DNA of 64,000 nt from Gelidibacter gilvus. GTDB lineage: Bacteria > Bacteroidota > Bacteroidia > Flavobacteriales > Flavobacteriaceae. Below are positions 25,259-34,990 of the stretch, one piece after another. The notes beneath the pieces are model-generated. The model ran no database searches. It had not been told where the DNA came from and worked only from the letters and a program-made list of their open reading frames with translations. The position numbers were made by a program, and so were the translations under genes. Within the stretch, counting starts at the first letter, position 1; each line of letters opens with the position of its first letter. The stretch spans positions 372,001 through 436,000 of the forward strand of contig NZ_SDDZ01000003.1 of assembly GCF_004115975.1 (NCBI RefSeq), in the 5' to 3' direction.

Positions 25259-28200
25259 TTAATGCTGATTCATGCGCTTTCTCATCTTTTTAAGTTTTCT
25301 ATTTCCTAGTTTGAATTTGACTTTTAACTTTTGTTTTCGCGCCTTTTTACTGTTTTGATCTTGTACTAATTGTAAAAAGAACTTCGCCCCGGCATTTTTG
25401 TAGCTTGTTTTTTCGGGTAATGATAGCCCATCATTGTTTTTAAGGTTTTTCCAAGGTACCGATATCCAGATATTCATATGCTCCTTCAGTTTCAATCGGC
25501 CTTCAGCAAATAAATGAAGGGCGGACGATTGGATTTCCGTTCTCGGGATGATAATCTCACCATCTCTTATTTCGAAAGTTTGAACAATAGGTTGGAATCT
25601 TAGGTTTTTGAAACGTTCTGCTCTCATCAACGGCACATTGTCCATTATGAGACTGTAATTATAAAGCGTTAAATCTTCAAGTTCAAAATGTACAGTTCCA
25701 TTTAAGGAATCCATATTCATTTTACCTCTTTCATCCACAATGCCCTGAGCTTTTATAGTGTAGTTTAGTTGACCACGAATGCTGTCGGCCTGTTTTAAAT
25801 CGACATTATCAAAGTAATTGACACTATTCAAAAATGCGTTGAGGTCAATGTCTTCAACGCTCATTTCCAAATTTACAGGAGTTTGCGCAACATCTGCAAT
25901 CCCTAATTCGAGATCCAGTGCGATAGTGCCACCAAAACTTTGAAACTGCATGTCTTCAATATGAAAATTGTCGTCAACAAATAACAATTCCGATTCAAAA
26001 TTGGTGACATTAAATTTGTCGTGTTTTAAAGTGTCAATTTCGATGGCTATAGTAGGGTAGAAGGATCCGTTGATCTTCATCAGGGTTTCCTGCCACTTTT
26101 TGAAATCGAAAGGTTGGACATGGGATTGGTCAGAATTTGATTTTGTAGACTTTATAAATTCCTGAATATCAGAACTGTCGAAATAGGGTGAATACACAGA
26201 AAAATCAGAACTGTGTTGGTTTAAATCTTGGGGACCATTGATGAATTCCGAAAAATTATCGATGCTCCCCGAGAAAAAGACCTGACTTTTTCCGGGCAAT
26301 TTGAGGTCTAGTGTTTTAAGCTTGGCCACATCATTGTTTATTTCAACATGCAAACTATCAATGGGAATTTGAAGCCCAGCAGCTTTGAACTCTACCGTGG
26401 TGCCGGAAATTTTTAAATCGCCAAAACCCTCAGCATTCAACAGCGTTAAATCCTTCGATTCGGCTTTGTAGTTTCCGACAAATTCAAAATCGCCTGATTT
26501 GAATACAAAATTGGTGGTCTTTAGATAATCATTTAAATTCTCAGATTTCCCTTTCACTTCAACCGAAAAATCAAGATCAAATGGGTAGTCCTTAAGTGAC
26601 TCTACGTGACTTGAATGTGCATTGATTTCACCATGAGCATAAGCTACCGTCTCTTTAAAGTGTAAATCCAAATGGTTTAATTTAAGAATGGAATCATTTT
26701 CAAAAAACACTTGGGCATTGATGTTCTGAGTAATCAAACCATTATATTTTAAAGAATCCACGGCTATTTGGATCTGCGGATTAAATCTATTAAGGTCTTT
26801 AAATAGGCTGTGCAAATCTTTTTTGCTTCTATGGACCTCTGATTTGTCTTCATTTTTAAAAGAATTTATGGTTTTCAACAACTCGTCACCATTAATATAT
26901 GGAGCATCAAGGTTCATGGATATGGAAGCGGGACCTTCTTTATTGTTCAACAGAAAAACGGGGAATTGATTAATCCGTCCATCCAAATTTATGGAATGGC
27001 GCTCATCAATCTGTAAATTGAATTCCTTGAGCAGTATATCAGAATTATCAACAAATAGGGATAAGGAATCAATGGTGATATCCATTTTTGCAGGTTCATA
27101 GTGGAGCCTAGTGTTGGTTAAGGTCAAATCACCTCGGGCATTATCCATGAGTTCACTGAGCGCTTTGACATTACCCGTAACGTGGCCATTGAACCTAAAA
27201 TCGCCAGAGTCTATCCTAAAAAGCTCAATATTGAACAACTCCTTAAAAACCGAAATCGGACCATTTGAACTAGCCTCCGCATTGATGTAAATGGCATCTT
27301 TTAATTGACTTTGTGGTCCATGAACCCTGACATTGCCTTTTAAATTGGTTATGGCTTCATCATATTTGAAATTAAAATTCTTTAGCAAAATAGTTTCAGA
27401 ATTGATGAGTTCCATATTCGATTTTAATTCGTTTATCACGACATCATTATAAGTTAAAGATCCTATATTGATCCTAAATTGTGGATGGAATTGACTGTAG
27501 ATGGCCTCAAGGGTTTCATGCAGATTCCTTCTATCATCCACAGCTGCACTGGACTTTGGGACAAATTTTTTCGCCATGCCAATTACGTCATTGACGTTTA
27601 GGTTTTTGGAGTTCAATGAAATTTGACTTGTGGTAGGCACTGTTGGTGTCTTGGACAAAATTCCGGCTATGTTTTTTAGGTTTCCCTGAAATACAAGATC
27701 CTCACCATTAGGTAAATTAATGGTCAGTTCTCTTAAAACGGAGTTTTCCCTTTCTAATGATACTGTAATGGATTGTATTGGTAATTGGAGTCCGTTTTTC
27801 TTAAGGATTACTTGAGTGTCATTTAAGTGAAACAAGCCTGAAGCCTTATTTAGGAATTCATACGGATTTTGAATGTCTCCAGAAAAGTGTGCATCTAGAC
27901 GAAACTTACCGCCTATAAAGTCAAAATTATCAGTTTCAATAATCGCTGCCAAGTCTTCATTATTACCATTTAATCGCACATTCGCATCTATAAAGTTATG
28001 GGCTTCAGGTGTGCTTTGGAAATAAGAGTTGTAGATGTCAACGTGAATCGTCTCAAGTTTTGCAACTAAGGTGTCAAAAGTTATTTTAAAATCTTTTGCC
28101 GACTTTCTTTCTATTTTTAAACTATCAGTTTTATAAAGATCATTGGTCAAGTTCCCACTAAAGGAGGTGTTCTTAAAATGAAATTTATCAACAACTGTCA

Positions 28201-29224
28201 CCTCATTATCTGTGGTAGAAAAATCAGCATAAATATCAGGGTTATTGCCATAAGCGAACTTTCCCAAGAGCCTAATATTGGTTTTAAGCGGCCTTCGAAT
28301 CTCATAACTTTTGAGTTTGGTTGAAATGCTATCCGTCAGTAATCCTTTAAGAGCTTTAAAATCGGTATGAGGATTTTGCAATGCAAATCGGTATTCGGTG
28401 ATTTCAGAAAGATTAAAATCTGCACTTAATTGAAAGGTCTGATCATCAATTTTGAGCGGAAATTCAGGAATTTCTATCAGGTCATTTTCCAAATCTACGC
28501 TAAATTTGTAGGCGCCTTGTACAATCGCTCCGTTGAAGAAACTGCCTTTATTGGTATTGAACCCCAAGTTGTTGACGGTGATATTCATATCTAAGTTTCC
28601 AACTAACAGGCTGTGATCGCCTTTAAATGCTCCCTTTATGTTATGAATGTGAAGGTTGAAATATTTGTTTAAAACAGTGTCCTTGGTAATGTATTTAACA
28701 TTTTCCAATAAAACCTTTGCACCCGTAGAGTTCACCCAATCTGGTAGGTTAAAGCCTTTTATTCGGTTCTGTTGTTTTTCTTTCTTGAGTTGCTGGTGAT
28801 ATATTAAAGGTTTGGTTGATATGACTTCAGAATGGAATTCGGCATTTTTGATGGCAATATTTTTAAAGACGATCTGGCCCTTTAATAACTTTCCGGCGCC
28901 TATCACCAACTTTGCTTCCTCGATTTGAAGGCTCGATACCTGATCAGAAATAGAATCTGTATTAGTGTGTTTGATGTCTTTAAGAGTAAAAACAACATTT
29001 GGGAAACCGCTCAAAAAACGTGCATTGACCTTACCTATGGTCAATGTGCCTGAGGTATTCTCAGCATACCACTCTTGGAGTACGTCAATGACACTATCTC
29101 TATTGAGCCAACCAATGGTGAAAAGACCTATGGGCAATAACATAATGACCATGAGGCTTATAAAAATTCTTTTAAGCCATACTTGCTTTTTAGATTTTTT
29201 AATTCCGGTTTTTGGGGTTTTCAA
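25259..29224 (-). CDS. Very large AsmA-like envelope protein
   Basis: A 1321-residue protein with one N-terminal transmembrane helix (about residues 17-39), followed by an AsmA N-terminal region (VIDVLQEWYAENTSGTLTIG, ARFLSGFPNVVFTLKDI) and a very long series of beta-rich repeats. It ends with an AsmA-like C-terminal segment and a basic tail (RKQKLKVKFKLGNRKLKKMR). AsmA-like proteins are tethered to the inner membrane and are thought to carry phospholipid across the periplasm or aid outer-membrane assembly. It is long for the Bacteroidota family. It stands alone, with no operon partner visible. Confidence 0.85.
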   Translation of the reverse strand: MKTPKTGIKKSKKQVWLKRIFISLMVIMLLPIGLFTIGWLNRDSVIDVLQEWYAENTSGTLTIGKVNARFLSGFPNVVFTLKDIKHTNTDSISDQVSSLQIEEAKLVIGAGKLLKGQIVFKNIAIKNAEFHSEVISTKPLIYHQQLKKEKQQNRIKGFNLPDWVNSTGAKVLLENVKYITKDTVLNKYFNLHIHNIKGAFKGDHSLLVGNLDMNITVNNLGFNTNKGSFFNGAIVQGAYKFSVDLENDLIEIPEFPLKIDDQTFQLSADFNLSEITEYRFALQNPHTDFKALKGLLTDSISTKLKSYEIRRPLKTNIRLLGKFAYGNNPDIYADFSTTDNEVTVVDKFHFKNTSFSGNLTNDLYKTDSLKIERKSAKDFKITFDTLVAKLETIHVDIYNSYFQSTPEAHNFIDANVRLNGNNEDLAAIIETDNFDFIGGKFRLDAHFSGDIQNPYEFLNKASGLFHLNDTQVILKKNGLQLPIQSITVSLERENSVLRELTINLPNGEDLVFQGNLKNIAGILSKTPTVPTTSQISLNSKNLNVNDVIGMAKKFVPKSSAAVDDRRNLHETLEAIYSQFHPQFRINIGSLTYNDVVINELKSNMELINSETILLKNFNFKYDEAITNLKGNVRVHGPQSQLKDAIYINAEASSNGPISVFKELFNIELFRIDSGDFRFNGHVTGNVKALSELMDNARGDLTLTNTRLHYEPAKMDITIDSLSLFVDNSDILLKEFNLQIDERHSINLDGRINQFPVFLLNNKEGPASISMNLDAPYINGDELLKTINSFKNEDKSEVHRSKKDLHSLFKDLNRFNPQIQIAVDSLKYNGLITQNINAQVFFENDSILKLNHLDLHFKETVAYAHGEINAHSSHVESLKDYPFDLDFSVEVKGKSENLNDYLKTTNFVFKSGDFEFVGNYKAESKDLTLLNAEGFGDLKISGTTVEFKAAGLQIPIDSLHVEINNDVAKLKTLDLKLPGKSQVFFSGSIDNFSEFINGPQDLNQHSSDFSVYSPYFDSSDIQEFIKSTKSNSDQSHVQPFDFKKWQETLMKINGSFYPTIAIEIDTLKHDKFNVTNFESELLFVDDNFHIEDMQFQSFGGTIALDLELGIADVAQTPVNLEMSVEDIDLNAFLNSVNYFDNVDLKQADSIRGQLNYTIKAQGIVDERGKMNMDSLNGTVHFELEDLTLYNYSLIMDNVPLMRAERFKNLRFQPIVQTFEIRDGEIIIPRTEIQSSALHLFAEGRLKLKEHMNIWISVPWKNLKNNDGLSLPEKTSYKNAGAKFFLQLVQDQNSKKARKQKLKVKFKLGNRKLKKMRKRMNQH

Positions 29225-29548
29225 AGTTGAAATTTATTGAAAAGTAAGGAGAAAATTTGAATTGAAAATAGAATGGTTAGAAATACTCGATTTATAGGAG
29301 AATGATTTTGTAGGGTAATCATAATGTGGTGTTATATGGGATGTTTATTGTGTAATATTTAGAAATAATAATTTATATAATTGATCTCTGTGTTTATCGT
29401 GTTTATTGCAAGCTAACCCACCAAACGATAGCATCTAATTATAAGGAGTTTAAGAATTTATAAAAAAATATTGGCATTCCCTTTTAAAGTTTTTGATGTT
29501 TTATTTATATGTATTTTTAAAAAAATAAAAATCTAACAGTAGGAATAA
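29225..29548. other. AT-rich divergent spacer
   Basis: This 324-bp spacer lies between the divergent AsmA-like and zinc-ribbon genes. It contains CTCTGTGTTTATCGTG-type dispersed debris near 29385-29405 and a ribosome-binding-like AGGAATAA before the GTG at 29549. Nothing else is recognised. Confidence 0.5.
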
Positions 29549-29857
29549 GTGGAAAATAAATTTTCATGCCCCAAGTGCAAAACAAAAGTTCCTTTTATGG
29601 AAGTCTTTAAGTTTAAAACAAATCATGTCACGCTATGTTCTAACTGTGATTTGGGCATCGTTCCCAAAAACATAAAGTCATGGAATTTTGGTTTTTTAGT
29701 TGGATTTGTAAGTGTCGTAATACCAGCTTTTTTAATACTACGTTATTATAATAACTTTCCAGTTGCTATGATAGTAGGTGCAGTGGCTGGTTCGATTGGG
29801 ATATTTAGTATGGCCTTATACACCTATTTAACAACAGAGTTTGAAGAACCAGATTGA
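29549..29857 (+). CDS. Small zinc-ribbon membrane protein
   Basis: A 102-residue protein starting at GTG with an AGGAATAA sequence just upstream. Residues 5-35 form a zinc ribbon with two CxxC pairs (CPKCKTK and CSNCDLG). Two hydrophobic helices follow at about residues 48-68 and 72-94. Similar 'ribbon plus two helices' proteins are common and uncharacterised. It is monocistronic; a hairpin terminator lies at 30042. Confidence 0.75.
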   Translation: MENKFSCPKCKTKVPFMEVFKFKTNHVTLCSNCDLGIVPKNIKSWNFGFLVGFVSVVIPAFLILRYYNNFPVAMIVGAVAGSIGIFSMALYTYLTTEFEEPD

Positions 29858-30041
29858 AAATTTGCCGACCTTCAACTTTTTGTAATTTAAAATAGAATCG
29901 TGTTTTGCAAAAGATTTGAAATACTATGAATAGTGTTGCAGCTCTCTTTACTTTTTGTAGAACATTTTGTTCTTTTAATCTATATATTTTCAACAAAACT
30001 CAAAGAAAAACATCTATAAAACTCACTGATTGTAATAACAA

Positions 30042-30077
30042 AAATCCTGACATCTTAATGATATCAGGATTTTTTTA
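30042..30077. terminator. Bidirectional terminator downstream of secA
   Basis: AAATCCTGACATC (30042-30054) pairs with GATATCAGGATTT (30060-30072) with one G-T wobble and T-runs on both strands. It lies 33 nt past the secA stop on the minus strand and 185 nt past the zinc-ribbon gene on the plus strand. Confidence 0.88.
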
Positions 30078-30104
30078 AACATTCCTAAATTCGCAGGAAT
30101 TTAA

Positions 30105-33100
30105 TTATTCTTCAGTCAACACCCAGTCTCCTTTTATTAATAAAGGTTCGGCTTGTTTATATTTTAAGGTTTTGTTCTCACCACTCATTACGTGCTTGAT
30201 GGTCACTTGTGTATTACGCCCAATTTTTGGTTTGTCGCGTACAATAGTTTCCACCACCTCATGACGTTGTGTGTTACCAGCAGCCCTGCTTTGGGAAGAG
30301 CGTTCGTCCAAATTTGGGATTTCCTCCTTATTGGTTTCTAGTTTTTCTTTGGAACGTGTTTGACGTGCTTCCTGAATAGCATCAGTAGTTTCTGATGGTA
30401 GCTCACCTTTAAACAAGAAGGAGATCACATCTTTGTTCACTTGGTCAATCATTACCTTAAACAATTCAAAAGCTTCAAATTTATAGATCAATAACGGATC
30501 TTTCTGCTCATGGACAGCCAATTGAACCGATTGTTTCAATTCGTCCATCTTGCGTAAATGGGTTTTCCATGCATCATCGAGGATAGCCAATGTAATGTTC
30601 TTTTCAAAATCATTGATGAGCTGCTTTCCATGAGTTTCATAAGCTTTTTCAAGATCTGTAACTACTTGTAAACTCTTTACCCCATCTGTAAACGGCACGA
30701 CGATACGTTTAAATTTATCGCGTTGTGTTTCGTAAACATTTTTGATGACAGGAAACGCCAAATCAGCATTCTTTTGCATTTTATCTTTATAATGGCTGAA
30801 TGCTGCCTTATAAATTTTACCTGCAATTTCGATATCGGTCATTTTTCCGAATTCTACCTCTGTAATCGGCGAACTCATAGAAAAGTAACGGATCAGTTCA
30901 AATTCGAAATTCTTAAAGTCGTTAGCGGCTTTATTGGTTTGAGAAATGATTTCTGAAGTATCATATATCATATTTGCCAAATCCACTCGTAAACGTTCGC
31001 CATGTAGAGCATGACGACGACGTTTGTAGATCACTTCACGTTGGGCGTTCATAACGTCATCATATTCCAGTAAACGCTTACGTACCCCAAAGTTGTTTTC
31101 TTCCACTTTTTTCTGTGCACGTTCAATGGATTTAGAGATCATGGAATGCTGAATTACTTCACCTTCCTTTAGTCCCATTCTATCCATCATTTTAGCAATA
31201 CGCTCACTACCAAAAAGTCGCATTAAATTATCTTCCAAAGACGCATAAAACTGTGAGCTTCCTGGGTCTCCTTGACGTCCTGCACGACCACGCAACTGTC
31301 TGTCCACACGACGCGAATCATGACGTTCTGTGCCCACAATGGCCAATCCGCCTGCTTTTTTAACATCTTCACTCAACTTAATATCCGTACCACGACCAGC
31401 CATATTGGTAGCAATGGTCACTTGACCCGGTTGTCCTGCCTCAGCAACAATATCGGCTTCTTTCTTATGGAGCTTCGCGTTCAAAACGTTGTGAGGTACT
31501 TTTCTTAAGGTTAACATTTTGCCTAATAACTCACTGATTTCAACACTGGTCGTTCCAATCAGAACAGGGCGACCTGCTTCCGATAATTTAGTCACTTCGT
31601 CAATAACAGCATTGTACTTCTCACGTTTGGTTTTATAAACTAAATCATCACGATCATCACGAGCTATAGGTCTGTTGGTTGGAATTTCAATAACATCCAG
31701 TTTGTAAATTTCCCAGAACTCACCAGCTTCAGTCAAAGCAGTACCAGTCATACCAGATAGCTTACGGTACATTCTAAAGTAATTCTGTAGGGTTACCGTA
31801 GCAAAGGTTTGGGTGGCCGCTTCAATTTTCACATTCTCTTTAGCTTCAATGGCTTGGTGCAAACCGTCGCTATAACGACGACCATCCATAATACGACCGG
31901 TTTGTTCATCAACAATCATTACTTTATTGTCAATAACAACATATTGAATGTCTTTTTCAAATAAGGCATAAGCCTTTAATAGTTGGCTTAAAGTGTGGAT
32001 ACGTTCTGATTTGATACCAAAATCCCTGAAGAGTTCTTCTTTAGCTTCCGCCTCTTTTTCTTTGGAAAGATTTTGTGATTCGATTTTAGAAATCTCCATT
32101 CCGATTTCTGGCATGACGAAGAAATTGGGATCATCTTCACCTGAAAGAAATTCTACACCTTTATCAGATAATTCTACCTGATTATTTTTCTCATCAATTA
32201 CATAGTACAGTTCCGCATCAACTTTAGGCATTTCGCGGTTATTGTCCTGCATATAATGATTCTCTGTTTTTTGCAATAATTGCTTGATGCCTTCTTCACT
32301 TAAAAATTTGATTAAGGCTTTGTTTTTAGGAATTCCTCTATACACACGTAACAATTTAAAGCCACCTTCTTTGGTATTGCCTTCAGCAATTAATTTCTTG
32401 GCTTCTGCCAAAACCCCAGTTAGATAATGACGTTGCGCAGCTGCGATGGCATCAACTTTGGGTTTTAATTCGTTAAATTCATGACGTTCTCCTTGCGGAA
32501 TTGGTCCGGAAATAATCAATGGCGTACGGGCGTCATCCACTAAAACGGAATCCACCTCATCCACAATAGCATAGTGGTGAGGGCGTTGCACTAGATCATC
32601 AGGCGAATGTGCCATATTATCACGCAGATAGTCAAAACCAAATTCGTTATTGGTTCCGTAGGTAATATCGGCATTATACGCTTTTTTACGCGCTGCAGAA
32701 TTGGGTTGATGGTAGTCAATACAATCGACGCTCATCCCATGAAACTCAAACAATGGCGCCATCCACGCACTGTCACGTTTTGCCAAATAATCGTTGACCG
32801 TAACTAAGTGCACACCGTTTCCAGTAAGTGCATTTAAGTACATTGGAAGCGAGGCTACAAGGGTTTTACCTTCACCAGTTTGCATCTCTGCAATTTTACC
32901 TTGATGCAGTGCCACACCGCCAATAAGTTGGACGTCATAGTGGATCATGTCCCAAGTAATTGGTTTTCCGGCAGCATCCCAAGAGTTTGCCCAAATTGCT
33001 TTTTCATGTTCTAAGGTGACGTAGTCCTTGATTCCCGAAATTTCGCGATCAAAAGTACTTGCTGTTACGGTGATGGAGGTGTTATGAACAAAGCGCTTCG

Positions 33101-33458
33101 CAGTTTCTTTAATGACGCCAAAGGCTTCAGGCAAAATAGTGTTCAACACTTCTTCTGTAGCCTTATAGATGTCGTCTTTGATGCGATCGATCTCTTGGTA
33201 GATATCTTCACGTTCGTCAATGTCTTCTGTGGCTTCAGCATCTTTTTGAAGTTTTTCGATCTTATCGTTAAATGGCTGACGCGCTTCAGCGATCTTAGAT
33301 TTAAAAAATTCCGTTTTTGCCCTTAATTCGTCGTGTGACAAAGCTTCCAAAGCCTTTTCATAGGTTTTGATCTGATCTACAATAGGAATGATGGCTTTGA
33401 CATCCTGTTTGGATTTGTCGCCAACAAAGACCTTCAATATTGAATCTAAAAAACTCAT
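30105..33458 (-). CDS. secA: Preprotein translocase ATPase SecA
   Basis: A 1117-residue motor that drives unfolded proteins through SecYEG. The Walker A motif MQTGEGKT lies at about residues 189-196. DEVDS (Walker B), GTDIKLSEDVKKAGGLAIVG, RQLRGRAGRQGDPG and the helical scaffold region are all clear. The length, about 200 residues more than E. coli SecA, is normal in Bacteroidota. The C-terminal cysteine-rich zinc motif of proteobacterial SecA is absent; the protein ends in ADP-proximal GDWVLTEE. A TATCTTTG -7 element lies upstream at 33553-33560. Confidence 0.98.
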   Translation of the reverse strand: MSFLDSILKVFVGDKSKQDVKAIIPIVDQIKTYEKALEALSHDELRAKTEFFKSKIAEARQPFNDKIEKLQKDAEATEDIDEREDIYQEIDRIKDDIYKATEEVLNTILPEAFGVIKETAKRFVHNTSITVTASTFDREISGIKDYVTLEHEKAIWANSWDAAGKPITWDMIHYDVQLIGGVALHQGKIAEMQTGEGKTLVASLPMYLNALTGNGVHLVTVNDYLAKRDSAWMAPLFEFHGMSVDCIDYHQPNSAARKKAYNADITYGTNNEFGFDYLRDNMAHSPDDLVQRPHHYAIVDEVDSVLVDDARTPLIISGPIPQGERHEFNELKPKVDAIAAAQRHYLTGVLAEAKKLIAEGNTKEGGFKLLRVYRGIPKNKALIKFLSEEGIKQLLQKTENHYMQDNNREMPKVDAELYYVIDEKNNQVELSDKGVEFLSGEDDPNFFVMPEIGMEISKIESQNLSKEKEAEAKEELFRDFGIKSERIHTLSQLLKAYALFEKDIQYVVIDNKVMIVDEQTGRIMDGRRYSDGLHQAIEAKENVKIEAATQTFATVTLQNYFRMYRKLSGMTGTALTEAGEFWEIYKLDVIEIPTNRPIARDDRDDLVYKTKREKYNAVIDEVTKLSEAGRPVLIGTTSVEISELLGKMLTLRKVPHNVLNAKLHKKEADIVAEAGQPGQVTIATNMAGRGTDIKLSEDVKKAGGLAIVGTERHDSRRVDRQLRGRAGRQGDPGSSQFYASLEDNLMRLFGSERIAKMMDRMGLKEGEVIQHSMISKSIERAQKKVEENNFGVRKRLLEYDDVMNAQREVIYKRRRHALHGERLRVDLANMIYDTSEIISQTNKAANDFKNFEFELIRYFSMSSPITEVEFGKMTDIEIAGKIYKAAFSHYKDKMQKNADLAFPVIKNVYETQRDKFKRIVVPFTDGVKSLQVVTDLEKAYETHGKQLINDFEKNITLAILDDAWKTHLRKMDELKQSVQLAVHEQKDPLLIYKFEAFELFKVMIDQVNKDVISFLFKGELPSETTDAIQEARQTRSKEKLETNKEEIPNLDERSSQSRAAGNTQRHEVVETIVRDKPKIGRNTQVTIKHVMSGENKTLKYKQAEPLLIKGDWVLTEE

Positions 33459-33479
33459 AAGGTGTTTTTGTTTAAGCTA

Positions 33480-33500
33480 CACTTCGACAAGCTCAGTGTG
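33480..33500. repeat. Dispersed CTTCGAC-CTCAGT repeat, copy 1
   Basis: CACTTCGACAAGCTCAGTGTG is an imperfect palindrome in the secA leader. A second relative lies at 60071-60093. Such elements recur between genes in many flavobacterial genomes. Confidence 0.6.
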
Positions 33501-33552
33501 CGTTTTATGATAATATAAATTATTTGTACGATGTGTTTGCTTGTTAAGGCTC

Positions 33553-33560
33553 ACAAAGAT
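33553..33560 (-). promoter_or_regulatory. Candidate -7 element for secA
   Basis: TATCTTTG on the minus strand is an exact TAnnTTTG match about 95 nt upstream of the secA start, giving a long leader that includes the repeat at 33480-33500. Confidence 0.45.
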
Positions 33561-33598
33561 ACGGTTTGTGCTAAGTTTATTAAAAAATAACGCACAAA

Positions 33599-33621
33599 AA
33601 AAGTCTCTTGATGAGACTTTT
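33599..33621 (-). terminator. Terminator of the DUF2795 gene
   Basis: AAAAGTCTC (33599-33607) pairs perfectly with GAGACTTTT (33613-33621), followed on the minus strand by a T-run. It lies 22 nt past the stop. Confidence 0.88.
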
Positions 33622-33642
33622 TAACTATTCTTTTTGATTTAT

Positions 33643-33864
33643 TTAATATTCGTCCTCGTTCCAGAGGTAGTCCTCATCGGTTGGATAATCTGACCATATT
33701 TCTTCAATTGAATCATAAGAGTCTCCTTCATCTTCAATTGCTTGTAAATTCTCTACAACTTCTAAGGGCGCACCAGTACGGATCGCATAATCAATTAATT
33801 CGTCTTTGGTAGCAGGCCAAGGCGCATCACTTAAATAAGATGCTAGTTCTAATGTCCAATACAT
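33643..33864 (-). CDS. DUF2795 protein
   Basis: A 73-residue acidic cytosolic protein. YLSDAPWPATKDELIDYAIRTGAP matches the DUF2795 pattern (helix, ATKxELIxYA, then VVENL), and the tail is rich in Asp/Glu (DYPTDEDYLWNEDEY). The function of the family is unknown. It has its own terminator and sits upstream of secA in the same orientation. Confidence 0.9.
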   Translation of the reverse strand: MYWTLELASYLSDAPWPATKDELIDYAIRTGAPLEVVENLQAIEDEGDSYDSIEEIWSDYPTDEDYLWNEDEY

Positions 33865-34020
33865 TTGTTATTCGTTTTAAATTTTTGCAAAAATAATTTT
33901 TTTGTTGATATAATCAAGTAAAAAATGAATTATTTAGTCATTAATTAAAAGAACGTATAATTCTTACAAGATTTCTCGACTTTAAATATATAATCAAAAA
34001 AGATGTAAAAGCCTAATTCT

Positions 34021-34596
34021 TTAGGATTCTTTTTGCGGAATCCATTGGATTTCTTCGGCTTGTAAGTCATGAGACAACTTTCGTGCCAATACAAATAGAT
34101 AGTCAGATAAACGGTTTAAGTACATTAAAGCTTCTGGTTGGAAAGGCTCTAAGTCATTAAGTGCAGAGGCCAAACGTTCGGCTCTACGGCACACGCAGCG
34201 GGCTATGTGACAGAATGACACGGTTTGATGTCCGCCTGGCAACACGAAGTGTGTCATTTCAGGTAAGGTTGTATTCATAAGATCTATTTCGTCTTCCAAA
34301 CGTTGGATATCGGCCGATGAGATTTTTGGAATGTTTAATCGGGCTTTTCCACTTTTAAGTGTCGCCTTTGCAGGGTCCGTAGCTAAAGTAGAACCAATGG
34401 TGAACAATCGATCTTGAATGATCATTAAGATTTCTTTGGAATGTTGATCGATTTTTTGATCTCTGATTAAGCCAATATGCGAATTTAGTTCATCCACCGT
34501 TCCGTAACTGTCAATGCGGATGTGATGTTTTGGGACTCTGGTGCCGCCAAATAGCGCGGTGGTTCCTTTATCGCCTGTTTTTGTATATATTTTCAT
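34021..34596 (-). CDS. Cob(I)alamin adenosyltransferase, PduO type
   Basis: A 191-residue cytosolic enzyme that transfers adenosyl from ATP to cob(I)alamin, making adenosylcobalamin. I chose the start at 34596 (MKIYTKTGDKGTTALFGGTR) because the 46 codons upstream read through repeat-like intergenic DNA. Family signatures are TKTGDKG, SYGTVDELNSHIG, LPGG and CHIARCVCRRAER. Its product is the cofactor of methylmalonyl-CoA mutase, whose chaperone meaB lies at 11627. Confidence 0.94.
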   Translation of the reverse strand: MKIYTKTGDKGTTALFGGTRVPKHHIRIDSYGTVDELNSHIGLIRDQKIDQHSKEILMIIQDRLFTIGSTLATDPAKATLKSGKARLNIPKISSADIQRLEDEIDLMNTTLPEMTHFVLPGGHQTVSFCHIARCVCRRAERLASALNDLEPFQPEALMYLNRLSDYLFVLARKLSHDLQAEEIQWIPQKES

Positions 34597-34938
34597 TTTT
34601 AAAGAGTTTGAAGTTTGAAGCGCGTGCCTTGAAATACGAAGATACATTAGATTGAAAAGTTTTGCCACGAATACGTAAATATTTTTTTGGACTGGGTAGA
34701 GGGTAGAGGGTAAGTGGGGAGTTATCGGGAGCACGAAAGTTTTTTAGGGTTTGAAGCAGGAAGCTTGAAGCACGAAGATGTGATGGCATGATAAAGTTGC
34801 CACGAATACACAAGTTTTTGTTGAGGGATTTAATCGAAAATTTACACCAATAGAGAATTCCAGATTCTATAATTGTTGGATAGTAATAAGTGATAAGTTT
34901 TTTGGAATTAATTCCTTGTCCAATTGATAAAATTTAAC

Positions 34939-34990
34939 TTGAACACTGAACACTGAACACTGAACACTGAACACTGAACATTGAACACTG
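34939..34990. repeat. Tandem 7-bp array (CTGAACA)n
   Basis: About seven consecutive copies of the 7-mer AACACTG/CTGAACA, with one unit changed (ATTGAAC), run directly into the GC-rich repeats. The unit length is not a multiple of three from a gene's view, and it is noncoding here. Confidence 0.9.

Noticed and set aside
34597-34734. Upstream extension of the cobalamin adenosyltransferase frame
   Set aside because: The 46 extra codons lie in degenerate repeats, and conserved sequence starts at MKIYTKTGDKG.
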